From Phorcus lineatus (Eukaryota > Mollusca > Gastropoda > Trochida > Trochidae), in the NCBI GenBank assembly GCA_921293015.1, contig OV121081.1, forward strand, positions 73,363,022 through 73,427,021: a DNA stretch of 64,000 bases, in the 5' to 3' direction. The notes under the pieces are model-generated. The model was not told where the DNA came from and made no database searches. It worked only from the letters and a program-made list of their open reading frames with translations. The translations under genes and the position numbers were made by a program. Positions 23,090 to 35,400 of the stretch are shown piece after piece; position 1 is the stretch's first letter; every line of letters begins with the position of its first letter.

Positions 23090-24180
23090 ACAACATGATT
23101 CCAAATCCAAATTTCAATTTCTATTCCTAATTAATGTCCACTTTCAATAATTCAGTTTTTAATCCATTTTATATCCATTCCAATTCCATATAAAACAAAG
23201 CTCAAATTATATATCGAAGCAATTCCACTCCAATATCAAAGCAAATCCATTTGACTATATTGTCAATACTTCAAAATCAACTTCAGTTTTCTACAACCCA
23301 CAATTATCTCCATTTAATTCTAAGTTCCATTTCAGCAATTTAATGCTTATAGCATATTCTGCGTAACAGCAACATCCTTTTCGATTATTTATATCTTATG
23401 TCCAAATTCTCATTCCAAATCTTTCCATATGTTCTTAACAGTAAATTAACTGAAAATAACATAAAATTCATTCAGTTTTTGGAAATACCAAATCCTAAAG
23501 TTATTAAATTTACCATAAAGATTAACTTAAACAAATCAAAACAAATTGCTGTACTGACAACTTGCACTGATATTTGATGAGCGCTTTACAAAAATAATTC
23601 AAAACAGGAAAAAAGCACATGCCCTAGAAAATATTTAAATATGCACTTCAGTACCATGAAATACAATACATTACTTCAAATATATAGATATTGCTTGAAG
23701 AAGCAATTAGAAAAGAGTATTATTATGCCTAAAAAGTATATATATAAAGAGGACTAATTCAATAATTTTGACAAACTCACCAGTTGCCACAAAGTTTACA
23801 AAATAAAACAATAATTTTACATAAAGTTACCCTAACCTACATGAAAAACAAATAGAAGCTACTTTTACCAATCAAAAAACATAAAATATAATGAAATAAA
23901 TTAATTGTGCTCACCGCTACTTTAGACATTCTTGGGGTTCAAAATCTATTTTTCTGAAAGCAAACACATGGCCTAAAATGACAGTTACTTCCCTTTGTAG
24001 AGTTATTAAAATGGTAAGGGTTTTTATGCGAAATAGGAGGTAAATTAAATATGGTTGAATAAAAAACTTGAATTTTAACGAAGAAAGATTTTGAAGAAAA
24101 AACTTTAAGGAAAACTAGTATTTTGACCGTAACAGTAAGGAATTAAACGCATTAATCCTTCAATATTTGTAACTCTATTT
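23090..24180. other. G-poor, C/A/T-biased stretch private to unit 2
   Basis: The plus strand is strongly depleted of G for several hundred bases and repeats motifs such as AATTCCA, CCATTTCA and AATCCA, especially at 23100-23400. It has no match in unit 1 or unit 3 at the equivalent place, so it is probably an insertion of about 1.1 kb. No ends, coding frame or known family are recognisable. Confidence 0.4.
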
Positions 24181-25869
24181 TCCTTATTATCTATTGCATT
24201 GGCACAGATAACTCTCATTAATAGCCAGTAGATTCTTTAATAAAAGTAACTAAACTTAACTTTTTAATAGATGAAATTTGTTTAGAGTAGCATCGGGAAC
24301 ATCAACATAAAGGAAAGTTGACAAGAGAACAGTCAGAATTGTCGTAATGTCAGGCTACATTAATCATAGTGATGCATGATTGAGTTATATACCTGGGTAA
24401 CTGGGTTTAATGTTTCATATCTGCAGTTTTCGATCTTTGGTAAAAGCATGTTTTGTGGTAATTAATATTCTTCCAACGCTCAATGTCTTCCATCTCAGAC
24501 TTCTCCACAAATGCACCAGTCAAGAAAGATGATGAACAGGATGAATTAATGCTTGAAATCAATTTTGAGTTCCCTTTAATAAGACAGAAAAAAAAGTTTC
24601 AAAACGCAACAAGGAGAATATGAATTGTTTGAATTCAAAATATATGGAGTCCAGTAAAAGTTTGGGACACATTCATATATTTGTTTGACTTATAGAAAAT
24701 AGGTTACTTTGAGTATGGAGTCATTTATGATGCCAGTAGAAGTTGTTATAATTATCATTATTGCTAAGGCAACAAAAGAGGCTTTTAGATTCATCATTGT
24801 ATGTTAAAGGTTAATTATGAGGTAATGTGAGCGTACAATGTGAATAGTGAATTGATTTAAACGTAAAGAACTTGGGCATTTAAATGCTATTAGGTTGTTA
24901 TTTTTATTGATTTCATAGTACCGCTTTCTTTACACTGCTTTGCGGGATTAAGGATGAATGTATAATTAAAAGATTGTATTATATTTTTGTTTACTGTGTA
25001 GTGAAAATTAAACCCTATACAAACAGATACAGTTTAGTATAAAAGCATTTAAAACGTTTAAGAGGAAACTGTTACTTTGAGTTGTGGTTGACCCTGTTTT
25101 GTTCCCTTTCTATATAATCATTTTGAATGTATCAACAAAGTAAGAGCATTCGTCTTTGAATTCTTTGACATAGTAGAATTATCCTGCTCTCTACTTGTCA
25201 GATAACAGGAAAAAATATACATACATATGGAAATCCACTTCCTTTTTTTTTGGCTAATGTGGAGTGGCCGCTCACAACTTTGCTCTTTTTTCAAAATGCT
25301 ACAATTGAAGCTGTAAGGATATGGTATAATTACATGATTGAGAGTGAGACAATCTACTCTATCAGTGAAAAAAACCTCTATCTGGCTGCAGTGATGGTGA
25401 ACATTATCGTCACCAAATCTTTGAAGGGCATTCAGACGTGATACACATACATGTAAGGAAGACAAGACTTCTGGATATCGGCTTACCCAGCTTATTTAAG
25501 TAACTATAATTTTTGAAAGTTTATCGCAACTCTGGTGTTGTCATCAGAACAGTGCTATGACATCACTAGAAATGGATTTCTTAGGTCGCAAAAACTCCAC
25601 TGAAAGGGGTCGATTTCAACATTCAACACCAGTAAAATCATATAAAAACATCTCAAGTTTGTCAGTGAATGGACGACTCTTAGAAACTAAATAAATACTG
25701 TTATACACCTTCTAACAGATGGTCGTTCATCAACATATGATATAAATTGGAACTGAGCAGGTGTCAAGCAACATCATCCAAAGTCATCATCAAACAGACA
25801 CTGCAAAATGATGAAGCATAAATTGACCAGTTGATGCAATGATGTAGAAACGACTCAATGTGCAAGGCG

Positions 25870-28730
25870 CATTTTCGAATAAAGTTAAGCTTCTGGAAAC
25901 CTTACGGAAATAACTTAGGCGATTTGAATGATAAATATTGAAACGGCAGCACTGATTGCACAACCAACTTTGATTGCATCCAACCAGCGTTCTCCATTTT
26001 TAGATCAAGAAACGTTCGTATTAAGACAGAGGTTATATAGGAATTTATGACGGAGTTTCCTCCGTTGGGAGAGAATGCTGAACGGTAGAAGCGTGTGAAA
26101 TATGAGAAAATAAGATTGAACTTTTAATCATTAATCATTATTGCTTTAATCGAAATTAGATGATTCGTTAACAACCCGGACCTTCAATCATGTGGATTTA
26201 TATTCCCATAGATAAGCAATGACCTGTCCGTCAATAGGAGTTGATCTGGTGTCAGTATCCATTGAACATTCCTGCTGCTGCTGTCTGCAGTAAAGTTGTG
26301 TTTAAAGATATTTATAATTGGAGGTACCTGTTTACAGACACTTAACAATTTCATGTTTCCAGCTGTTCGCAATATTTCACTGATAATGATGCTCGACGTT
26401 GACAAGAACTAAGTACTGTAGTTGTTTTGTTGCTATTTTATGCGAGGCTGTCTCTAACATGTTGAGGATAAAAAACTGTAACCCCTTCATCATAACTCGA
26501 ACGTTAGATTTTCATCTTACATTACTTTGTTATTTGTTATCACTTTGTGTGCGTAATGACGTGAAAATAATTGCCATTATTTCTGTCAAATGATGTTCCC
26601 AACTTATTATTGCAGTAACATTATCTGAACATATATCGTTATTATTAGAAGATTGGATGATTTGTGGAAAGGAACGCCTTTTGACATTTCAAGATAAAGG
26701 TTATCTTATACTCGATTTATGGTAAGGTTAATTACAGAAATACGTTCGCATTCATTTCATACACGAGGAGTAGGTGTGAATGTCAGTAGATTACTTCATC
26801 TTTGTATTTTTAATGGCAGACGGTAACAATATCTTACTCGTTATTCGAATTTGTGTTTGATTATGAACGTTACTACCGGTTGAATATACAGATAGGATTG
26901 TTTTGAACATGAAAAATACTTAATTGCTATGTAATTGCTATTTGATAACTATCTCAAAACTAAAAACACACCGGAAATTTCTGGGGAAAAAGAATTTCTT
27001 TTATAGAAAGGTGATGATTTTGCAGTTTGATTTTATTTGGTAAAGCAATCACTTATTATGATAGATTTTGTCATCAGTGTTCTACGACTGAAATTAAGTT
27101 CATTATTTGAAAGCGTTAGTCATTTATTGAGGTTAACAAATAATATTTTTTTTACAGATTCCTGAATAATAGTTAACAAGATAATATTTAGGATTGATGA
27201 GAAGCTGAATATCAATCTCATGTGGTTTCTTTTTAAATATTTCATTGTTATGATTGAATTATAGTTTTAAACAGATTTGTCACTGGACATTTTAGGTCTT
27301 TTGAATATCATTGACGTGTATTTTCTTAATAATAATCCTTTTTGATGAGTTTACTTTTTGTAATTAAGAACAACATTCTAAAGTATGGAAGAGTAGAACA
27401 TGGGAGGCATGTGTTGGTAAGTTATAAACACAACGCAACATGTGCACAATGAAAAATTCAATCATCAAATTGAGACTATAAAAAAACAAATATTGTATCT
27501 TTATGACTTTAAATAACTGCAAGTATGGACTTATTATCTTTATTATTACTTATCATGATTTCAGGCTGATTTGTCAATGAATACAAGAAACGGGAATCGG
27601 TGGCACAGTAGAATTTAGATGGTGCAGTTATAATAGTTGTATCATTCCCAATTTTATCATTCTCGGTGATGCAATGTTAGCAGTGTTGCTTCTTAATTAT
27701 ACTTATCATGAACAACTTATCCAATGATAAGGTTTTCAGATTATAAAGATAAGTATTCAGTTGGAGGACATATGTACTTAAAAACAGGTTTACTGTAAAC
27801 CTTTATGAAAAATAAGATAGGGAATAACAGAAACATTATAGTGATAACTAGACATCCTTGGTAAGAAATAATTCAAAATCTTCAATTTGTTAAATTTTTG
27901 AATAATTCATACTTGACATTCCTGACTATATATTAACCTGAAACAGACTCTCCTTGATTAATAGCGTATATATTCGGGAAAGTGATTGGAATAGAATAAA
28001 AGTACCTTCTTTAGGGATGATATTAAGAAGGGTAGCAATGGAAGTAAATATGTTGATGGAAAGAAAGATAAAGGAAAGCTGACAACAAAACTGTCAGGCT
28101 ACATAAATCAGAGTGATGTATGATCTAGGTAACTTGGTTTGATTATTTTCATCATCAGTTTTGATATAGGCATGTTCTGTGATTATAGATATTCTTCAAA
28201 CGTCTTCCATCTCAGACATGTCCATTAATGCACCAGACAAAAAGGATGATGCGTGTGACCTGTATACATTTGTCCAATTGTTGTTGCTTTAGATCAATTT
28301 TGCACAAATATGTTTTAAATGCAATTAAAAGTCTGAAAAACTAGTTTGAAATGACACTATAAAGTCTCTTGCCAACTTTTGGGCACAGCCATATTAAATC
28401 ACTTAGAAATTAGAAGGATATTGCTTTCACAAAGACAACGTAATGGTTTTCCTTTACAACAGAGGATGGGATAATAAGATTATATATGAATTATTTAAGA
28501 TGTAATTACTTGTACTGAGCATGATCATTTGAAACAGGGCTTTTCAGGGAGAGGGAAATTCATACTCATCATCTACATCTAACTAAAAAAATGCATTAAA
28601 AATACAAGAGTTAAGGCAATCAGATTCTATAATTTTTTCTAAAATTTTAATCGACTTCATAGTACCGCATTCTTGATACTATGTTTGGCTTTTCGGATTA
28701 CTGTATATTTAACGTGATGATTCATTATTT
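25870..28730 (+). repeat. Segmental duplication series I, unit 3 (short)
   Basis: This third copy corresponds to the right half of units 1 and 2. Blocks at 26085-26400, 27560-27760, 27960-28260 and 28640-28720 match units 1 and/or 2 in order. Its left block, 25870-26090, also matches 43620-43810, which ties series I to series II. No coding frame is conserved across the three copies: where one has an open frame (for example 11033-11248 on the minus strand), the others show stops. Confidence 0.7.
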
Positions 28731-28739
28731 TAATTGATG

Positions 28740-30090
28740 TGTATTGAATTGATCATCCTGTGCAAACGGCTTCAGTTCAGTAAAGATTACAGTTAAGAGT
28801 TATGAAATTCTTGACCGTGTTCTATCATATGTTCTATATTACCTTTTAGTAAGTAGTGTGGTAACTTGGTAAGGGATGGTAAATAAAGTAAAACTGTGAT
28901 TTAAGTTCAAAACACATCTAGCAGTTTCTTAGAAATTTTCTGTTTTGCCCGGGTGGATTAGCACTGAAGAGAGGGAGGGGAAGAACACCAGTAAGTAACA
29001 AAGATTATGCAATGCCTTGCTACAAAGAAAACATAGATTAAACCAAGCAAGTTGTATTGCTTTAAGAGCTGGAGATAGTTTGGTCGTTTTATAGGTTTTC
29101 TCGTCTTGTATCTTGCTGTCTTTCAAGAGATTGCTCTCCCATTTAACCACTGTTGCCTAAATAGTATACTTGAGTCTATTGATTGTTGTCTAATGAACCT
29201 TAACAGGGCTGTAGCCTTTCATATCGTTTTCTTTCGGACTGAGTCCGCCTGGTCATTGGATATATTTAATTAATAATAACAAACGGGCGTTGTAAATGCC
29301 ATCAGCAAAATCGTGCCCTTCATTTACTTCTTGTCCCTAGAAACATCCCTTAGATGTCAGCAATCTCTTTAATGAGCTAGTTTGCAAGATTCTCTGCGTT
29401 TTTTCGAGGGAACCTTTTGTTGTGTTTTCTTAATTGTTGATATCTGAAGTAAACACATATGAATTATCATTAAACACTTAAAGGTAGGTCAACATTGATA
29501 TTTGAAACATGATAAGTGAGATGCATTTCGAATTAAAGTATGCGCCCACACATAAGTTAACATGGTGGTAAAAACTGTAACCTTTTGAATATGTCATATT
29601 GATCAAAGCTTTATGTATATGTAGATTTGTTTGCGTGTACCTCATGTTACACAAGAAACGGTAGACATTAATAGGAACATTTGATAAACAATTGAAACTA
29701 TTTATAATGAAATGGAATAAGAGTTAGCCAATAGTGAACAGAGAATCTGACACCGACATTCATGGTCTCTACTATGCATGATAGTTACGAATGTCTCATT
29801 TAGATAACAGACTCGGTTAGCATGACTTTTCTAATTGATTACATATTTGCATGTAATAAACGTTGGTCAACACTTTCTAATTATCTATAGTTTTCATATG
29901 TATTGCTGAAGTTTCTAGTTTAATTTCTCTTTTTCCCATTCATGTCATTTGTTGTATTTATACAGCTACAATTCTAAAAGCTCTTTCAGAGGTTGCCTCT
30001 ATTTCGAAGTATAAGTGCTATTTTAGCATCGCAGTATGCAAGTTTATCAGTAGAAGAATGGGGGATTGATTCATAATTATCAATACCTAT
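28740..30090. other. AT-rich DNA, no gene seen
   Basis: The frame at 28929-29150 (-) has no recognisable domain. Faint similarity between about 29.98-30.09 kb and 49.06-49.16 kb suggests the repeated block to the right may start earlier than I have drawn it. Confidence 0.5.
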
Positions 30091-30094
30091 TCAG

Positions 30095-30285
30095 CTTGAT
30101 GATGGAAACAATTGTTCAGCACTATGTGACCAACATCAACCATAGAAAACTGATTATTGACGTATTTTTTCATATTGACAGTTGTTTGTCCTCATTACAT
30201 TTATTCTGATTAACCCTAATCATGTTTTGCGCCCAAATGTCTCAGCAAAAATATAAAACCTTTAAATGGCTTTTCAATGCGTCTC
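30095..30285 (+). repeat. Dispersed block G, copy 1
   Basis: Shared words with 49160-49345 include GTTCAGCACTA, TGACCAAC and GTTGTTTGTCCTCATTA in the same order. The copy at 62890 shares only the first part. It appears to belong to the larger duplication rather than to a transposon. Confidence 0.55.
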
Positions 30286-30289
30286 AATA

Positions 30290-31790
30290 AGTGTTCAATA
30301 AGTGGTCTTGATTGTCAAGCACTTTTAGTAAGCTATTCAAGTAATATATTGGTTTTAATGTATAGGGAGTTTAGCCATGTTCTGAATTTCAATTAAATTC
30401 ATGGTTTTAATAGTTAAGAAATGTAAAAAATTGACTGTAATTTTGCAATTCGTTGCTTATAGAAATGTTACACACATGAACGCTTAAAAGCATATTTTTG
30501 TGTATCAGTCGATTTCAAGTAAATACTTGATCAATTTATATTGATGACATCATAGTATATAAATAATCAAATATATAATATATTAAGTAATTAAAGTGAA
30601 TATCACACTTACAAATTTCTATACCTGCAACAGAAAGGTTTATTTAGTAGAATTAATGGGCAATTGTGTGAAAAGGTACATTTATTTAAAAAAGGCAATG
30701 TACAGCAATTACAAAAATGTAGAGCAAAGCAGAACAGTGTCATTGTTTTATTTTCGTTTGACATAGAACGTGGACATCTTTTGATCAATAAAACACTACT
30801 ACGTTTATTATGCTAATAATCCAGGTAGACACTGTCTACACATACTTTAAATCAATTGCCTATTAACAACTACTGAAGGCTTTAAAAGTATGACAACACT
30901 ATAGCTTATCAATCCCATTGGTTGTCACCTAAGCTTCACTCAATGATGCAATAAATCTGTTGTTGACAGCCGGCTAGCCAGAAGCACATCAGGCAGTATT
31001 TGAGTCATTAATTATATATAACATAGTCAAATTAGTAAGTCTATTGATGGTACTAACTATGAAATTGATCAATTGTTTGAATGAACTATCATTTGTGCAT
31101 TTATTTTCACAATTTCTATCGCTGTGAATGTGTTACCAGAGAATTTGTGAAGTTTTTTTTTCAAAATGGGAAGTTGCATACTGTTTCAAAATAATAGTTT
31201 GACTTCAATGGTCTTGATCAAAAAGAAAATACCAACTGTGTGTTCTCGGAACAACAAAATGTCAGTTCCCGTTTGTCAGAATGTTTTAAAGTTAAAATGA
31301 CAGAGAGTATGTTTTTATGATTTTTCTTGTGGCATAAATGAGATTCAAAATACGATGTGTCCGGAGTTGGGATCAAATCTCCTGTCTAAACATGCATCTT
31401 TATTCTTAAAATTCCCTAATTATTACATTTTCTTGTTTTCAATGATAATCAGAAAACAGCCATATATGTGTTAAAAATCGAATTTCATCGTCCCATTTTC
31501 ATGTACATTAATTAAATGACCTAACCAACACTTCAAACTCATGTTTATCTTTGTGTCTGCTGTAAATTAGTTTCCAAAATTACGTTTTAGACATGGGCGC
31601 ACGCTACTATCTGGTATTCGGTCATAAATCACAACCTTAATCTGTTTATTTTACTTCACTGAACTGATAAGCATTAGGATGTTGATGTTTAGTAACAACC
31701 ACGTTTCCTCAATGAGATAACAACAATTATGAAGTTTTACAATTTTTACTCAAAAAACATACTCCGTGCCCCTTTAAAATGTGCCCTATT
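30290..31790. other. AT-rich DNA, no gene seen
   Basis: No coding frame, RNA gene or recognised repeat was found. Confidence 0.55.
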
Positions 31791-31799
31791 TAAAATGTT

Positions 31800-32420
31800 T
31801 CAGATTTTGAGAAGGGTTTCTTCTACCATTGCGTTAGTCAGATTGGGTCTAGACATTCTCAATGGGACTCAAATCAGGACACATTGCCGGCGATAGAGTC
31901 TGTAACACCAATGTTCTCAAGACGAAAGATACAACTCGGTAACGCATATCGAATGTAATAATCCATTAATAGTGGCCTAGTGGCAAATCGGTGGTCAATA
32001 AAATCATTTATAACGTTGGATTAAGGACCACCCATGTTGAGGAAGCGCCAATAAAAGTCCTTTGTAATATCACCAAATTCAATTTTAGTCATTAGAGAAA
32101 CATCTAAACACCAGAAATAATCTTCCACCATATGGTATGGCTGAAATGATGTTCCGGGTGTATAATTTGTGTTTGTAACTCTTCATACTCTACTCACCCG
32201 TCAATATTGAGACATCCATAAACCTTAAGTTCAACGGTTGTTATTCCATACAACACAACCTATGGTTATGTTTGTGTTGATCTGTCAGGCATGGACGTTT
32301 GATGACTCTTCTGACCTTCAATATAGCCGTTTTGAGGTGAATATGAGTGGCGGCTCGGGCAACACAGCCACAACGCTGTTACATCGGATCGAGAGAAGCA
32401 TACAATATTTATCCTACCGT
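31800..32420 (-). mobile_element. Tc1-like DNA transposon remnant
   Basis: Read on the minus strand, near 31830-31880, are PAMCPDLSPIENV and then a stop where the family has Trp. This matches the SPDLSPIENVW region that contains the last acidic catalytic residue of Tc1-type DDE transposases. Upstream, at about 32270-32300, IKRPCLTDQHKHNHRL matches the RRP-LT-RH segment before the catalytic domain. Between them only traces remain and no continuous frame survives, so it is an old, dead copy. Terminal inverted repeats were not located. The plus-strand frame at 32238-32465 is a shadow. Confidence 0.65.
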
Positions 32421-32429
32421 CATGTACAA

Positions 32430-35400
32430 ATGGCTAGCATTTTTTTACCATTTAAACAGCATTGACCTTAAACCTATACATCTGTTCTTACGAGTGTTAG
32501 GAAGTACTTCGTGAACGCTAAAAGGGTTTTATCAAAATGAATATAGTGTGCAAAAAATGATATGTGAAATTCGTTTCAAAATAAACCAGACAATGTTAGA
32601 AAAACAAGTCTGAAATTAATATCTACGAAAACAGCTGATCCAACTTATTCAAACTCTGAACACGTGTAGCATTATGTAATGTCTTATAGGCATTACGCGA
32701 CACCTCTTCGAAGCCAGTTGCTATAGGTGCGGGTTCATGACATTTTTACATTTTTAGAGATCATAAAAGCGGGGTACATAGAATAAAATGCATCAGAAAC
32801 GAATAATTTCCGAAAAGGTAAGATATTGCGCACAGTTTTCTTCCCGAAATGGCGATATCGAAATTAGGCTAACTTAGTACAGTACCAGGGACAACAGGAT
32901 GATGCTGAACACAAACTGTGATCTTTTAAGTTGGCAACGACAATTTAAACACTTTTAGATAAAGGAAAATCTTAACAAAATTTAGACACTATATATAGTT
33001 AGCTCAAAATCCTCATTTTCTTCTTGTAATATAATCCTTACATTGAATAGAATAGACGTTATTCTAAGTCTCGTGAATTGAAACAAATTATTTTATGTAA
33101 TTAAAACTTGTAGTTTGTCAAAGGTTTAGAAATAATCTTGTTAAGCTAAAAAGTATGCTTAATGTAGTGTAGTTAAATTTTTATCACAAAACCCACCCGG
33201 ATTGCAATATTTCCCTGAAATTAAGTGTTTTTTTTAATACGAGGTTCACTTCCTGCGCTATTGTTTTATGTGTGAATATAATTTTTTTTATCAAGTTTAA
33301 GATATCAAATGAAATTTATTTTTATTTATGCCAGAAACGATGTTTCACGATGTTTCAAGTATTTGATTGTCGTACGCTATACTTAAATATTTGATATCGA
33401 TTTTATAAGACATAAAATGTTATTCTAATCATGTATTTTACAGTTTTTGAGCAAAATTGGCTGCATATTTAAGTTCTGCGGAACCTCAATCTTACTGCTT
33501 TTTTGCGAAAAAATAATTGAGTGGATAAATTGAGTGAGGACACAATTCTCGGGCTTTGCGTCTGTCCATTTTCCAGATGGTCTATTGTTGAATGTTTAAA
33601 GGTCTCCTTTGCCCCATTTACTTTATATTGACGTTTATATCAAAAGACGTGGAAACAATTAACACAGCTCTTTGTTTGTAAATACCAAATGTAGATGCTT
33701 ATAAACACTCTCGACGAGAACACTTAAGGTACTCCTGTTGAAAATCAGTATCTTTAATAGTGCGTGAAGGTATGCATTGTAATGTTATAAATACTCTACA
33801 TTGTGTACACTTCACTCATCAGACGCAGAGATTCAGAATGATTACTACACACTAAAACTTGGGATATTTTGAAGTAGAACGTGTCAATGCTAATGGATGT
33901 GAAACCAGTTTGGAAGTGTTAAATGCATGCATTTTCTTTCAGCATTATTGATTCTTTGAAGATACAAAAGCAATGGTATCCAGATAGAATACAGGTAGTA
34001 CGCCTAGAGCTATGTTGCAATAACGTGAACACTACGGTAAGTAGTTGGAGTCTTGTCTTTGTAAACAGATAAGACAGATAAGAGGTTTCATAACACATAC
34101 AATGTTATGATATTCTTACCATCATCTTCATCATATCATAATCATTTGAAAAATAAATGGTTCGTGGCCTCTTCCTAATTCATGGCATATATTATTTTGT
34201 GCATGAATAAATTACCAAACTCGTGAATAAGATTTCTGTAAACAAATTAAGTAAATTCAAAACATGTTCTGTCAACAACATTTATTTATGGTCGCTGTGT
34301 TTTCGATATGTTGAAATGATCTCATGAAACGATTTACAAGCTTTGTAACTGCACAGTAGTGCACTAGAACTTAAATTATCCGTGTAACTTCGAAACGATA
34401 ACATTTTATCAAATGTGAGGTTTTGCCTTTGTTGGACAGGTACCCGGTCATCTCTTAACGTGGCTTTTTGGAACTTCCGACATTGTTGTTTTTCCAAAAT
34501 TTGGCTGCCGTTATCTTCTAATGATGCTTTTTTACAACCATAACTTTCAGCTATGAACTTTGATAAAAAGGTTTAGGCAGCCCAAATAAGAAGCTTTTGC
34601 AATCACAGTTCTATTTTGAGTAAAACCCCTTTGTTAGTTCTTTTACTCGATATCAAATCTTATCATCTCTCTTTATGGAGCACATATGTCGTGTTATTCA
34701 ATGTAAACATGTCATCATATTGTCAGGGTTCTACATGAACTTTTGAAATTTGTATGGAAAATATTTTCCAACTTTATAGAAAGAATTAAGATATAGTTTT
34801 GATTTAACATATATTCGTTGAGCCAGATTGCCAGATTTTAATCTTTATCTTGTTTTATTATTGAAATTTTCAAGTATAGAAATTTGTTTATGAAGTTGTT
34901 GGAATGTGATGACAATGTTTATGAGGGATTACTCCATTTGTAAAGAATGATCTGGATCAAGAAGATCGCAAAACTGGAATATTGTATATTGTATCAGGCA
35001 TGTGATTTTTATGTTTACATTTATAGCATATTTCACTTAAATTTCAGTGATATACTTTAATAGTACTTATTCGAACAAGTCTCTCCTATATCATCAAAAG
35101 TATGCTTCTATGCTGAAACATTATTTAAGGCCCAGTATGTAAATCTTGTACATCAAAGTTATTTTGAAAGATTGCATCCAACGAACTTAGACGTTGCAGT
35201 GTCTCGCTCATATTTGTAATCTTCAATCAACTGCGAAGATTGACAATTTCACATTCACAGTTATATTTGGTGAGAAGAAAAGGAAATGGTTTGGAAGATC
35301 ATACTGAAATGTTTTAGTTCTAAGGGGCTGTGTTGCGATTTTCATAATAGCAAGTTAATTGTGGTTTTTAGGGTCGTTGTAGTACTCTAAAATAAGCATA

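Larger units (their letters stand above)
14797..24990 (+). repeat. Segmental duplication series I, unit 2
   Basis: This is the second copy of the unit that starts at about 4.06 kb, in the same order and orientation. The offset to unit 1 is about 10.7 kb at the left, 8.8 kb in the middle and 10.6 kb at the right. The changes are largely accounted for by insertions private to one copy. Unit 2 has an inverted-repeat element (15.4 kb), a MITE (16.5 kb), simple repeats with a LINE tail (20.2-21.45 kb) and about 1.1 kb of G-poor sequence (23.1-24.2 kb). A right-hand block at 24890-24990 matches 28640-28720 in unit 3. Short frames such as 18840-19052 and 25118-25465 have no recognisable domain. No gene is supported. 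Confidence 0.75.

Noticed and set aside
25118-25465. 115-codon minus-strand frame, the second longest not tied to a transposon.
   Set aside because: It has no recognisable domain or conserved copy, and its composition is like the background. Length alone is not enough.
32238-32465. 75-codon plus-strand frame with a GSGNTATTLLHRIER segment.
   Set aside because: It is the opposite strand of a Tc1-like transposase remnant.
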